Shown here in pieces: positions 8,048 through 15,522 of a DNA stretch of 21,894 nt. Positions within the stretch are counted from its first letter, which is position 1, and each line of letters begins with the position of its first letter. Both the position numbers and the translations under genes were made by a program. The notes below the pieces were generated by a model. It made no database searches. It saw only the letters and a program-made list of their open reading frames with translations, and was not told the DNA's origin. Origin of the DNA: CAZVLE01 sp964627855 (GTDB lineage: Bacteria > Bacillota > Dethiobacteria > DTU022); assembly GCA_964627855.1 (NCBI GenBank), contig CAZVLE010000141.1, positions 1-21,894 on the forward strand, given 5' to 3'.

Positions 8048-9349
8048 CTACCCTGCCAGCTCCCTGATGGCGGCAATAAAGATTTCCATCGGTGGCTTGA
8101 CAATACCGGCACCAACCTGGCCAATGCCCGGTTCTTTATGAGCAATGCCGGTATTAATTCTAGGCAAAATATTCTTTTCAACTACCTTGCGCACATCAAT
8201 ACCGGTCGGAGTTCCCTTGAAATCCATGGCCGGAATATTAAAATTATTATTTTCAGCAACGGTAATCTCATACATCTCATTAGTTGCTTCAAAAGCATCG
8301 CCGGGTTTACCACCGATAAAGTTGACAATAGCCGGAGCGGCAGCCATGGCAAATCCGCCGATACCGGCAGTCTCAGTAATGACACTGTCACCGATATCCG
8401 GGTTTGCATCGGAGGCCTTAAAGCCGGAAAAATAGAGACCGTCCGGCACATTGGCTGGCGCCGTAAACCACTTATCACCTGTACTACTGACCCTGATTCC
8501 GAAATCAGTTCCGTTGCGAGCCATGGTTGTAACCACTGTAGAATTTTCAACACCGTGAGCAGCAAGAGCCATAGTTTTGCAGGAAGCCATGATAGCATTG
8601 AGGGAAGTTAAATCGTTGCTGTGCATAAAGGCCAGCACCTCTGCAGCAACTGATGCTTTGTTCTTCGTGAAATAGGGAGAAACGTTGCTCAGATCAAGCC
8701 TGGGAGCATCGTAGTCAGTCTTTTTGCCCCATTTCGTTTCAGCAACAAAGGGGGCAATAGTCCTAATAAATAAAGATGTAGTGGCCCGGTTGCGGTTGTG
8801 ACCATCATCACCCATATGTAAGGCCTGGGCAATGATTGATTTGATATCTACACCACCTGCCAGATGAACCGCTTCCTTTATCACCGGGGCATAAACTTCA
8901 TCGAGCCAGCGGAGTCGATTTAGGACCTCGTCATCATAAGCACCATAGCGAAGAACCTTGCCATAACCCTCATTCATGTTCGAATAAGTGTAGCCTCCCC
9001 ATTCTTTATCCTCAATGATAAAAACCATCTGGGAAGGAGTAGTCACACCGGCCATGGGACCGACAGCATTGTAGTGATGACAGGGGGCAAACTCAATTTC
9101 ACCGGAAACGGCTACCTTCTCCGCTTCGGCAGCATCCTTTGCTTTTCCCTCATAAATCAACCCGCCAATAATCGCTCCCTTGAGGGGTCCGCTCATCCGG
9201 TCCCAGGTGATCGGTGGGCCGGCATGAAGAAAGAGGTTATCTTTCATACCGGGAATAACATCCCTGGCCCTGGCCACATCTACCCAGACCGGCCTTGACA
9301 ACATCATTCTTTTTACCGCTTCCTGATTTGCCTGATCAATCTTACTCAT
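8048..9349 (-). CDS. allG: AllG-like (DUF1116 / YlbE) subunit of an oxamate carbamoyltransferase-type complex, lacking its N-terminal segment
   Basis: The 433-residue sequence resembles E. coli YlbE/AllG throughout: LHAGPPITWDRMSGPLKGA, ALHMGDDGHNRNRATTS, STVVTTMARNGTDFGIRVS, and a glycine-rich C-terminus IAHKEPGIGQVGAGIVKPP. In E. coli the AllF-AllG-AllH complex is assigned to phosphorolysis of oxalurate to oxamate and carbamoyl phosphate. E. coli YlbE has about 55 further N-terminal residues; here that segment is encoded by the separate gene just upstream (9370-9531). The start ATG 9349 has AAAGGA nine bases upstream; a TTG three codons earlier is less likely. It sits between allF and the molybdenum hydroxylase genes. 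Family call firm; the exact carbamoyl substrate is inferred. Confidence 0.88.
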   Translation of the reverse strand: MSKIDQANQEAVKRMMLSRPVWVDVARARDVIPGMKDNLFLHAGPPITWDRMSGPLKGAIIGGLIYEGKAKDAAEAEKVAVSGEIEFAPCHHYNAVGPMAGVTTPSQMVFIIEDKEWGGYTYSNMNEGYGKVLRYGAYDDEVLNRLRWLDEVYAPVIKEAVHLAGGVDIKSIIAQALHMGDDGHNRNRATTSLFIRTIAPFVAETKWGKKTDYDAPRLDLSNVSPYFTKNKASVAAEVLAFMHSNDLTSLNAIMASCKTMALAAHGVENSTVVTTMARNGTDFGIRVSSTGDKWFTAPANVPDGLYFSGFKASDANPDIGDSVITETAGIGGFAMAAAPAIVNFIGGKPGDAFEATNEMYEITVAENNNFNIPAMDFKGTPTGIDVRKVVEKNILPRINTGIAHKEPGIGQVGAGIVKPPMEIFIAAIRELAG

Positions 9350-9369
9350 CCAAATCAATCCTTTCGAAT

Positions 9370-9531
9370 TTATTTTAGCTTATCAAGTAAATTAAGTAAA
9401 TTCTCATCTCCCATAGCCGGCGGCTGCCAGCGTACATGCATTACTGTAGTTCCACGTTCTTTCAAGGTTTCGGAAAACCCTTCAAGACCTAAATTTATAA
9501 CTTTTAATTCACTTTCAAACAGTTTTTCCAT
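9370..9531 (-). CDS. Free-standing AllG N-terminal segment (split-gene half)
   Basis: The 53-residue product (MEKLFESELKVINLGLEG then SFSETLKERG-like text and VRWQPPAMGDENLL) aligns, as I remember the E. coli protein, with the first about 55 residues of YlbE, which reads LNVINVGIAMFSDDLK and LDWTPPGQGN. It ends at a TAA 20 bases before the allG ATG, in a different frame, and the downstream gene has its own ribosome site. The break falls in the linker between the two parts. ATG 9531 is preceded by GAGAGGAAG; a TTG at 9555 is an alternative start. It lies in the allF-allG gap, so it should be made in step with both partners. It is either a natural gene split or an old frameshift that became tolerated. 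Confidence 0.75.
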   Translation of the reverse strand: MEKLFESELKVINLGLEGFSETLKERGTTVMHVRWQPPAMGDENLLNLLDKLK

Positions 9532-9562
9532 CGATAAACACTTCCTCTCCGTCAAAATTCCC

Positions 9563-9582
9563 AGGCAAAAGCTTGTTTGCCT
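9563..9582 (-). other. Small hairpin between allF and the AllG N-terminal gene
   Basis: AGGCAAA (9563-9569) and TTTGCCT (9576-9582) form a 7-bp stem with a 6-base loop in the intergenic gap after allF. No U tract follows on the minus strand. It may be an mRNA processing or stability element. Confidence 0.35.
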
Positions 9583-9617
9583 TCTCTTCCGCCTTGCACA
9601 TGGTCAGAAAAAGTTTC

Positions 9618-11168
9618 TTAAATCGCCAGCAGCGTTCTCGCAAAGGCTGCAGCATCGGCATTGCTGGGAAATACCAGCACTCCTTCGGCTTCCAGTTTTT
9701 CTACCTGCTCGCTGCGTTTCTGAATATCCTGGTCAGTACCGCAAACACTGGTAATAAAAGCAATACTGCGGCCATCTCCTGCAGCTGAAGCCCTTGCTTC
9801 GCGAATCGCTTCAAGCGCTGAACCGGCCGGATCAGGATGAGCGTTATAGCCCAGCACCAGGTCCAGCATGATCACGGCTGTTTCCGGATCGTCTGCTTCG
9901 GCAGTTATTCTCGTGTTGCGTAAAGCCGGATCAATCATCGGGTGAAGACGACCCTGTGTAAACTCATCCTCGCCAAAATCGATCACTGTATGGGCGATAC
10001 TTTTATAAACGTCGGGTATGATTTCAGCATTTTTAAAACTGAGGTTGGTATAGATGCTTCCGATCTTATCCTGGAGCATAACCAGGGTCTCATAAGCAAG
10101 GGTTCCCCCCGAGTATAGCGCTCTCAGGTAGCGTTGACCATCTTTGAAGCTGTCTTTTGTTTTTTTAATTAGCGTAGGATCGGGTTCAAATATTGCCATT
10201 CCGCTCTCTGCATCCCGTTTATTGACCAGGGCAACGGCAATTTGAGCGGCTTCCTTTAAGCTGCCAGCCGGAATACAACCAGCAGCCTTAATATCTTCGG
10301 CATCTCCACCGATAAAATTGACCACAACCGGTTTGGGACTTTTTGCCGCCAGGGCTAAAACTTTTTTCGTTACACCGGGCTCCGGCGGCTTTGAAACAAT
10401 GACAATTACCCTGGTATCTTGATCTTCAACGAGGGCTTTTAAGCCCTGGAGCATGGTGATTCCGCCTACAGCATCTTTGACATCCCGGCCACCGGTTCCA
10501 ATACCCTGACTGATCCCTTCCCCGAGATTGCTAATGATGGTCGATACTTCCTGCAAACCAGTTCCGGCAGCGGCGACAATTCCTATTTTCCCCTCTTTAA
10601 CTTCATTGGCAAAAGCGAGAGGAACACCATTGATAATTGCAGTGCCACAATCCGGGCCCATCACCAGCAGACCTTTTTCGCCGGCCTTTTTTTTCAGGGC
10701 AATTTCTGCTTCGATCGGTACGTTATCACTAAAAATCATCACGTGTAAACCGGCATCAATGATTTTATCCGCTTCTCGCTGAACATATCTTCCGGGGATG
10801 GAAAGCAGGGCCATGTTTGCTCCTGGAAGGTTATCAAGAGCTGTTTCAAAGGTACGGGGAACAAACTCACCGAGCAAGTTTTCCCTTTCAACAGATCTAT
10901 TCAGTTCATCAAGAACCCCCTGAATTGCCTTATCAGCTTTCTCTTCATCCTCAGCCCTGACGGCAATAATAAGGTCATTGGCACCGGCTTCACTCTCGAT
11001 TTCAGCATTCCAGAGATCTCCCGAACGTAAAAATTTCTTATTATGATCGGTCCCGACAATCACCTCAGCCTCAATAACACCCACAAATTCCCTGACCATG
11101 CTCGACAGGCGCATCAGGTAAACTGAGTCCCGAAAAGTGTTTTTTGAGATATAACTTTTTAAAGTCAT
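9618..11168 (-). CDS. allF: AllF (FdrA-like) subunit of an oxamate carbamoyltransferase-type complex
   Basis: The 516-residue protein belongs to the FdrA family, built from succinyl-CoA-ligase alpha-like domains: VMGPDCGTAIINGVPLAFAN near 169-188, GIVAAAGTGLQEVSTI near 196-211, QGIGTGGRDVKDAVGG near 221-236, and a C-terminal LGYNAHPDPAGSALEAI block. E. coli FdrA (555 residues) is now called AllF and works with AllG and AllH on oxalurate. The start ATG has GGGGAGG eight bases upstream. It is the first gene of the long minus-strand operon, divergent from the PucR-type regulator. The family was once guessed to be acyl-CoA synthetases; the allG neighbour makes the carbamoyl-transfer role more likely here. 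Confidence 0.9.
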   Translation of the reverse strand: MTLKSYISKNTFRDSVYLMRLSSMVREFVGVIEAEVIVGTDHNKKFLRSGDLWNAEIESEAGANDLIIAVRAEDEEKADKAIQGVLDELNRSVERENLLGEFVPRTFETALDNLPGANMALLSIPGRYVQREADKIIDAGLHVMIFSDNVPIEAEIALKKKAGEKGLLVMGPDCGTAIINGVPLAFANEVKEGKIGIVAAAGTGLQEVSTIISNLGEGISQGIGTGGRDVKDAVGGITMLQGLKALVEDQDTRVIVIVSKPPEPGVTKKVLALAAKSPKPVVVNFIGGDAEDIKAAGCIPAGSLKEAAQIAVALVNKRDAESGMAIFEPDPTLIKKTKDSFKDGQRYLRALYSGGTLAYETLVMLQDKIGSIYTNLSFKNAEIIPDVYKSIAHTVIDFGEDEFTQGRLHPMIDPALRNTRITAEADDPETAVIMLDLVLGYNAHPDPAGSALEAIREARASAAGDGRSIAFITSVCGTDQDIQKRSEQVEKLEAEGVLVFPSNADAAAFARTLLAI

Positions 11169-11214
11169 TATTAATGCCTCCCCTATACCAATTTATTCAT
11201 TAAGGCTTTTAAAC

Positions 11215-11228
11215 ATTAGTCAACTAAT
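11215..11228. promoter_or_regulatory. Operator-like palindrome ATTAGT-CA-ACTAAT upstream of allF
   Basis: Six-base perfect arms surround a 2-base centre, 47 bases upstream of the allF ATG. The minus strand contains TTGACT within it, which could be a -35 box, though no good -10 follows at 16-18 bases. A regulator site overlapping a promoter is plausible but unproven. Confidence 0.35.
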
Positions 11229-11280
11229 AACTATCTTAACTGAAAAGTAACTGCTCTGCTATAGTTTAAGTGTACAGCTG

Positions 11281-11353
11281 TTCCAAGGTACCCGCGCTGC
11301 CCATATACTTAAGCTGCTCCTACGAATTTATGGGCTGCGCGGGTACCTTGGAA
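11281..11353. repeat. Large near-perfect hairpin (24-base arms) in the allF-pucR intergenic region
   Basis: Left arm 11281-11304 and right arm 11330-11353 are reverse complements at 23 of 24 positions, with one central T-T mismatch and a 25-base loop. The arms are GC-rich (TTCCAAGGTACCCGCGC...) in an AT-rich spacer. No U tract flanks either side, so it is not a simple terminator, and I see no target-site duplication. It lies in the predicted 5' leader of allF if the TATAAT at 11400-11395 (minus) is used. It could be a regulatory RNA hairpin, a boundary element, or a small non-coding palindromic repeat inserted here. Confidence 0.8.
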
Positions 11354-11394
11354 GGGGCAATCATTATTGTCATAATCCAGACTGAGCAGTTTAC

Positions 11395-11400
11395 ATTATA
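11395..11400 (-). promoter_or_regulatory. TATAAT -10 candidate for the allF operon
   Basis: On the minus strand TATAAT occurs about 230 bases before the allF ATG, with only a poor -35 (TAGTTT at 17 bases). If active, the leader would include the large hairpin. A second option, TTGGAA-17-TATAGC, starts at the hairpin's left end on the minus strand. Confidence 0.3.
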
Positions 11401-11467
11401 AAATACATTGATTCGGCAAACTACTCTATCTCGCTCCCCCAAAACCTCATCAATTTGCCTGGACATT

Positions 11468-11502
11468 TCTAAATATTAAACATTTAGAGGCAATATCCTC
11501 TA
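11468..11502. promoter_or_regulatory. Two overlapping inverted repeats, candidate regulator site upstream of pucR
   Basis: TCTAAAT (11468-11474) pairs with ATTTAGA (11482-11488), and TAGAGG (11485-11490) pairs with CCTCTA (11497-11502) around CAATAT. They share bases, so they could switch or bind a dimer at two registers. They end 52 bases before the pucR -35 box, a position suited to a PucR or other activator between divergent genes. Confidence 0.4.
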
Positions 11503-11554
11503 GGGAACTTTACTAAATCATAGTTAAATCTTTGTATAGTTCTAACAAATCAGG

Positions 11555-11583
11555 TTGACTATTCTCGCTACTTTTGTTATCTT
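11555..11583 (+). promoter_or_regulatory. Promoter of the PucR-family regulator gene
   Basis: TTGACT (11555-11560), a 17-base spacer and TATCTT (11578-11583) match the housekeeping sigma consensus well. Transcription would start near 11590, giving a short leader with GAGGAG (11598-11603) nine bases before the ATG. Confidence 0.65.
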
Positions 11584-11612
11584 TTGATTGTACTTACGAG
11601 GAGTCTTGAAAT

Positions 11613-13304
11613 ATGCAAAAACATAATGGGATTTCGGTCCGTGAAGCTCTTTCTCTGGACCCGGTTAACCGCCTGAAAGTAGCTGGTGGTCATAACGGTC
11701 TTGATCGGGTCATCAAACTTGTTAATGTCATTGAAGTACCTGATATCATTGATTGGCTCATTGATGGTGAACTACTGTTGACAACCGGTTATTCTTTCCG
11801 TGAATACCCGGAAATGATGCGGACATTAATTCCCCGTATGCAGCAAACCAATAGTGCGGCTCTGGCCATTAAAACCAAACGTTACCTCGATGAAATACCT
11901 GCTGATCTGATCAATAGTGCAGACAAATACGCCATTCCCCTGCTTGAAGTGCCCTATGACCTTTCTTTTTCTGAGATTATAGCTCCTGTTTTAGGCGTTG
12001 TATTCAACAAACAGAATGAAATATTACAGAAATTAGAACAGGCCCATAAAAACCTGATGGATTTGGCCCTTAACGGCAATCCTCTTGAAGACCTTTGTAA
12101 AGAAACAGGAAAACTTATCTCAAACCCGGTAGCGATCATGGACGAGGAAGGGGCCTTAATCGTTAACGAAGATTGCCCCGACCAGTATAAATTCGAACTA
12201 TTTTTCTCCGAACATGGTGTGGAGATCAAAAAAGAAAAATTGCGGATCGGTAATATCAAGGAAGTCAAGTACTCACTTGAATTTACTGCCGATACCGCCA
12301 AACCGATTACTATAAAAGCAATCAGAATTCCGATTATCGCTGACAATTACAGCTACGGTCATATGGTCGCAATTGTCAACAGTCCTTTTTCAGAAACTGA
12401 TATCCTGATCATGGAAAGAGCTGCAACAATTGCCGCCCTGGAATTTACAAAAAGAAGAGCAATTTTTGAGATAGAAAAAAGTTATTACAATGATTTTCTG
12501 GAAATTTTGCTCTCCTGCGACTTTGACAATATCAGTGAAATCATCAATCGCGGTCGTGTATTTGCCATCGACCTCGAACTGCCGACCGCTGTAATAATCA
12601 TAAATGAAGGCAGCTTTAACGATATTGAATCATTTCCCGGTCAAATGAATTTCAAAGCTAACAGATCCAAAGAAGAACTACTAAAAGCGGTCACTACCTT
12701 TTCAAAGAAATACCAGATCAAAAACCTAATCGCCGGTATCAAAGGTAATAATATTGTCGTTGTCGCCGGTAGCGATCGAAAAAACCCCTCTTCTTATTTA
12801 AAAGCCCGGATCAGCGAGTTAATCGATTACATTAAAGAAATCACCACCCTGTCTCCTCTCGACATTAAACTCGGGGTAGGAAGATCCTATCAAGACATCC
12901 GCTTGATCAGTCGCAGTTACGAAGAAGCGCGTGAAGCTTTAAAAATTGCCCAGCTTTCCGAACATACCAATGTTATCTTTTTTGACGATCTAGGTTTTTA
13001 CAAGATTCTCAGTGAAAAAAATCGTGCCGAGTTGGAAAGATTTGTGGAAGAACTCTTGCAGCCGCTATTTGAATACGATCGCAGAAAAAAGGGAGACCTG
13101 TTAAAAACCCTGGAGACATACTTTGATACCAACCGAAATCTTAAACTTACTTCGACCAGGCTCTTTACCCATTACAATACTGTTCTTTACAGAATTAATA
13201 AAATTGAGAAATTGACTGGTGCCAGTTTCGACAAGCCCGAAGATGCCCTGAATCTGGAAATAGCGGTCAATATAGTAAAGATGTTTCGTGCAGAAAAAGT
13301 TTAA
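11613..13304 (+). CDS. PucR-family transcriptional regulator
   Basis: The 563-residue protein has the PucR N-terminal domain (about residues 8-130, including VREALSLDPVNRLKVAGGH and IIDWLIDGELLLTTGYSF), a middle sensing region, a CdaR/GGDEF-like segment (LGVGRSYQDIRLISRSYEEA near 415-435) and a C-terminal helix-turn-helix of the PucR type (LTSTRLFTHYNTVLYRINKI near 508-527). In Bacillus subtilis PucR controls purine catabolism in response to ureides. It is the only plus-strand gene, divergent from allF, and probably acts on the intergenic palindromes and perhaps on the importer and AOR operons. GAGGAG precedes the ATG. The ligand is unknown. Confidence 0.93.
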   Translation: MQKHNGISVREALSLDPVNRLKVAGGHNGLDRVIKLVNVIEVPDIIDWLIDGELLLTTGYSFREYPEMMRTLIPRMQQTNSAALAIKTKRYLDEIPADLINSADKYAIPLLEVPYDLSFSEIIAPVLGVVFNKQNEILQKLEQAHKNLMDLALNGNPLEDLCKETGKLISNPVAIMDEEGALIVNEDCPDQYKFELFFSEHGVEIKKEKLRIGNIKEVKYSLEFTADTAKPITIKAIRIPIIADNYSYGHMVAIVNSPFSETDILIMERAATIAALEFTKRRAIFEIEKSYYNDFLEILLSCDFDNISEIINRGRVFAIDLELPTAVIIINEGSFNDIESFPGQMNFKANRSKEELLKAVTTFSKKYQIKNLIAGIKGNNIVVVAGSDRKNPSSYLKARISELIDYIKEITTLSPLDIKLGVGRSYQDIRLISRSYEEAREALKIAQLSEHTNVIFFDDLGFYKILSEKNRAELERFVEELLQPLFEYDRRKKGDLLKTLETYFDTNRNLKLTSTRLFTHYNTVLYRINKIEKLTGASFDKPEDALNLEIAVNIVKMFRAEKV

Positions 13305-13374
13305 GCTTTAAAAAGAAGCCAGCGCTAAATTGCATGGTGAATGACTGAGCTGAAAACGATGATTTTCTGAGATT

Positions 13375-15288
13375 TCATTTGTCCAGGCCATGTTTATTTA
13401 AAAAGCAAGCTACTTCAAGGAACCCTTTTTCTTTTAGGATGCTTTGCCGCTGGAGACCACTATCTTTATCCCATTTATAGAAGGCATAATACTCATTCAG
13501 CATATTTTCAAATTTCAACGCATCAAAATATTCTCCTTTATAGGGGCCTTCAGTAAGGGGAGCTTTTACGATCCGGGCCGGTAAAGTATCATCAGACCGA
13601 TCAAACCCGGCATGAACGGTATTAAAAGCCTTTTCCATATTGATAATATGTTCTCCTTCATGCCAAAACTCTTCACGACTGCTCTCGGTTCCCAATAGGG
13701 CATTGTAGCAGTCGACAAGATTGTTTACATCGGCCAGCGCTACTTCATACCAACCTGCCGTAAAATAACAGAGCCCCATGGAGTCAACCAATGCTTTATA
13801 TATTTCATACCATGCGACAAGTTTTCCCTTTCCTTCGTACGAAGTTGGTTTACCTGCACCGGCCAGACCGAAAAGCCACTTGCCGACATTTTCCGGTAAC
13901 TGTCTATTCTCCGTTTGAGGGGAACCGCTAAGATGGCCACCTCCCCGTGAGCTAACTGCCATACCAAAAGACCAGGCCCTGTGTGAGCGTAAACCCTGCT
14001 CATTAATGCCTACCTTCTTGAAGTTAATCGCCGGCTCAGTGCATTCAGCTCCAAATTGCAAGGCGGCTTTATAAACCCCCTCTGCTAGAACATCTCCAAA
14101 GCCCCTTCTTAAGGCGATATCTTCAATTAAAGGTAGCAACGTTTCATGATCACCCCACGACAAACTTCTGCCTCCCGTGTCATTACTGTTCAAGAAACCT
14201 TTTTCGAAGCACTCCAGAGCCCAGGCAATCACTGAAGAAACTCCATCAACATCCAGGCCAAGCATATTACATAGTGCATGTGCTTTCAGAACGGCAAAAG
14301 GGTCATCAACGCCCCAGTTAGAGCCAAAACCGCGTACTGAATTTGCATGCATTCCTTCACATCTGATAATTTCGCCCCTCTTTTCCATCTCGTAAAGATG
14401 AAGACAATAGAGTGGGCAATTGTAGCAGTTAACTCTTTCCTTTTCAAAAGGTTTATAAGCTGCTTCATTGATTCTCTGCGATTTTTCGGAGTCCCAGTAT
14501 TCTTCCTGCAAATTATTCACAGAAGTTGGCACTAAACCACTCCAACCACCCACTCCTGCCATGCCATGGGTACCACCTTCCTTTAAGGCATGAGATGCTC
14601 CTGAAGATTGTAATACCCAGCGGTACCGGTCTGCTGTCCTTCTAAACCCTGTTGCATCATCTGGAGCAAATTTGTTGTTTCTGCTATTTACAGCGATGGC
14701 TTTCAGATTCTTAAAGCCCATAACCGCTCCAGACCCTCCCCAGGCCAGGGCATGGGCCCTGTCGATTATGACACAGGAAATTTTAACCTGGTTTTCCCCT
14801 GCAGGGCCGATCGATACAACTTCAGTTGTAAGATCATCGTCTTTGGTGCGAATTTGATCAACTGTATCCCAGGTAGTTTTTCCCCATAAATCATGAGCGT
14901 CTTTAATCTCTATCTGATTATCTCTAATATCGAGATAGACCGGCTCCGTCGCAGCCCCCTCGACGATCAACGCATTAAACCCGGCACACCTCAACCGGAC
15001 ACCAAAATTACCCCCACCACTCGAGTAAGATATTCCATTATTAAGAACGTTTTTGGTTACTAAAGCTGTCCTGGAGGCACCCGGGAGCAATGTTCCTGTT
15101 AGACTGCCGGCTGAAAAGACCAGCTTGTTAGCCTCCGATAAAGGTTGATCAGTTGGGGACGTTTCATCAAAAATAATTTTAACACCGAAACCTCTTCCCC
15201 CAAGCCACCTGTAATATTCTTCGGAGGAGGTTAATGCTACTGTCTTTTTACTTAAATTTACTCTTGCTACTTTACCCGCAGTAAACAT
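13375..15288 (-). CDS. Tungsten-type aldehyde ferredoxin oxidoreductase family enzyme (complete)
   Basis: The 637-residue protein is full length for the family. The N-terminal domain has GGRGFGVKI and WGGSGAVMGFKNLKAIAV; the [4Fe-4S] ligands are C288-x2-C291-x3-C295 (CYNCPLYC) and a distant C506 (MGLCYFT), matching the pattern of archaeal AOR. It should hold a bis-pterin W (or Mo) centre and oxidise an aldehyde or related substrate with low-potential electrons to ferredoxin. I choose ATG 15288 with GGGAGG ten bases upstream; an open TTG at 15345 has no good site. It lies downstream of the importer permeases and converges with pucR across 70 bases without a clear terminator. The substrate is unknown; the family also includes non-aldehyde enzymes such as BamB-type reductases. 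Confidence 0.92.
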   Translation of the reverse strand: MFTAGKVARVNLSKKTVALTSSEEYYRWLGGRGFGVKIIFDETSPTDQPLSEANKLVFSAGSLTGTLLPGASRTALVTKNVLNNGISYSSGGGNFGVRLRCAGFNALIVEGAATEPVYLDIRDNQIEIKDAHDLWGKTTWDTVDQIRTKDDDLTTEVVSIGPAGENQVKISCVIIDRAHALAWGGSGAVMGFKNLKAIAVNSRNNKFAPDDATGFRRTADRYRWVLQSSGASHALKEGGTHGMAGVGGWSGLVPTSVNNLQEEYWDSEKSQRINEAAYKPFEKERVNCYNCPLYCLHLYEMEKRGEIIRCEGMHANSVRGFGSNWGVDDPFAVLKAHALCNMLGLDVDGVSSVIAWALECFEKGFLNSNDTGGRSLSWGDHETLLPLIEDIALRRGFGDVLAEGVYKAALQFGAECTEPAINFKKVGINEQGLRSHRAWSFGMAVSSRGGGHLSGSPQTENRQLPENVGKWLFGLAGAGKPTSYEGKGKLVAWYEIYKALVDSMGLCYFTAGWYEVALADVNNLVDCYNALLGTESSREEFWHEGEHIINMEKAFNTVHAGFDRSDDTLPARIVKAPLTEGPYKGEYFDALKFENMLNEYYAFYKWDKDSGLQRQSILKEKGFLEVACFLNKHGLDK

Positions 15289-15350
15289 CTGAAGCTGGCC
15301 TCCCACCGCCGGCAAAGGGTTTATTTGTGTAGCTCCAGGAAACAAATCGC

Positions 15351-15360
15351 CTGCCGGCAG
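15351..15360. promoter_or_regulatory. CTGCCGGCAG palindrome upstream of the AOR gene
   Basis: A perfect 10-base palindrome lies 63 bases before the AOR ATG, just downstream (minus strand) of a TATAAC sequence that could be a -10 box. It may be an operator; nothing else supports this. Confidence 0.3.
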
Positions 15361-15405
15361 TTATAAAATCGTAACTGCTCACAAAGATAAATCAAAGCAA
15401 GATAA

Positions 15406-15433
15406 AGGGTCTGCAGGCTAAACCGCAAACCCT
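15406..15433 (-). terminator. Likely rho-independent terminator of the importer operon
   Basis: On the minus strand AGGGTTTGC and GCAGACCCT form a 9-bp stem (one G-U pair) with a 10-base loop, followed by TTTATCTTGCTTTG. It lies 90 bases after the second permease stop and before the AOR gene, so the AOR may have its own promoter. The T run is short, so termination may be partial. Confidence 0.5.
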
Positions 15434-15522
15434 CCACTCTTTTGCGTGTATAACGATAGATTTGAGCTCATTAAAGCTGTGGCATGACAGCCCCAATAGC
15501 AAAATTTAAAGATCTAATTGCC

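Noticed and set aside
8138..8611. Plus-strand open frame of 157 codons
   Set aside because: Antisense to allG, which has strong family motifs; no credible protein features.
11954..12346. Minus-strand open frame of 130 codons within pucR
   Set aside because: A shadow of the regulator; hydrophobic by chance and without a ribosome site.
13305..13374. Bidirectional terminator between pucR and AOR (GAAAA/TTTTC at 13352-13367)
   Set aside because: Only a 5-bp, mostly A-T stem; too weak to call.
4379..15288. Selenocysteine codons in the hydroxylase or AOR
   Set aside because: No in-frame TGA interrupts these genes; selenium in this hydroxylase class is a labile ligand, not selenocysteine.
15289..15345. 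Longer AOR start at TTG 15345
   Set aside because: No ribosome site, and the added residues are not AOR-like; ATG 15288 has GGGAGG and the usual N-terminus.
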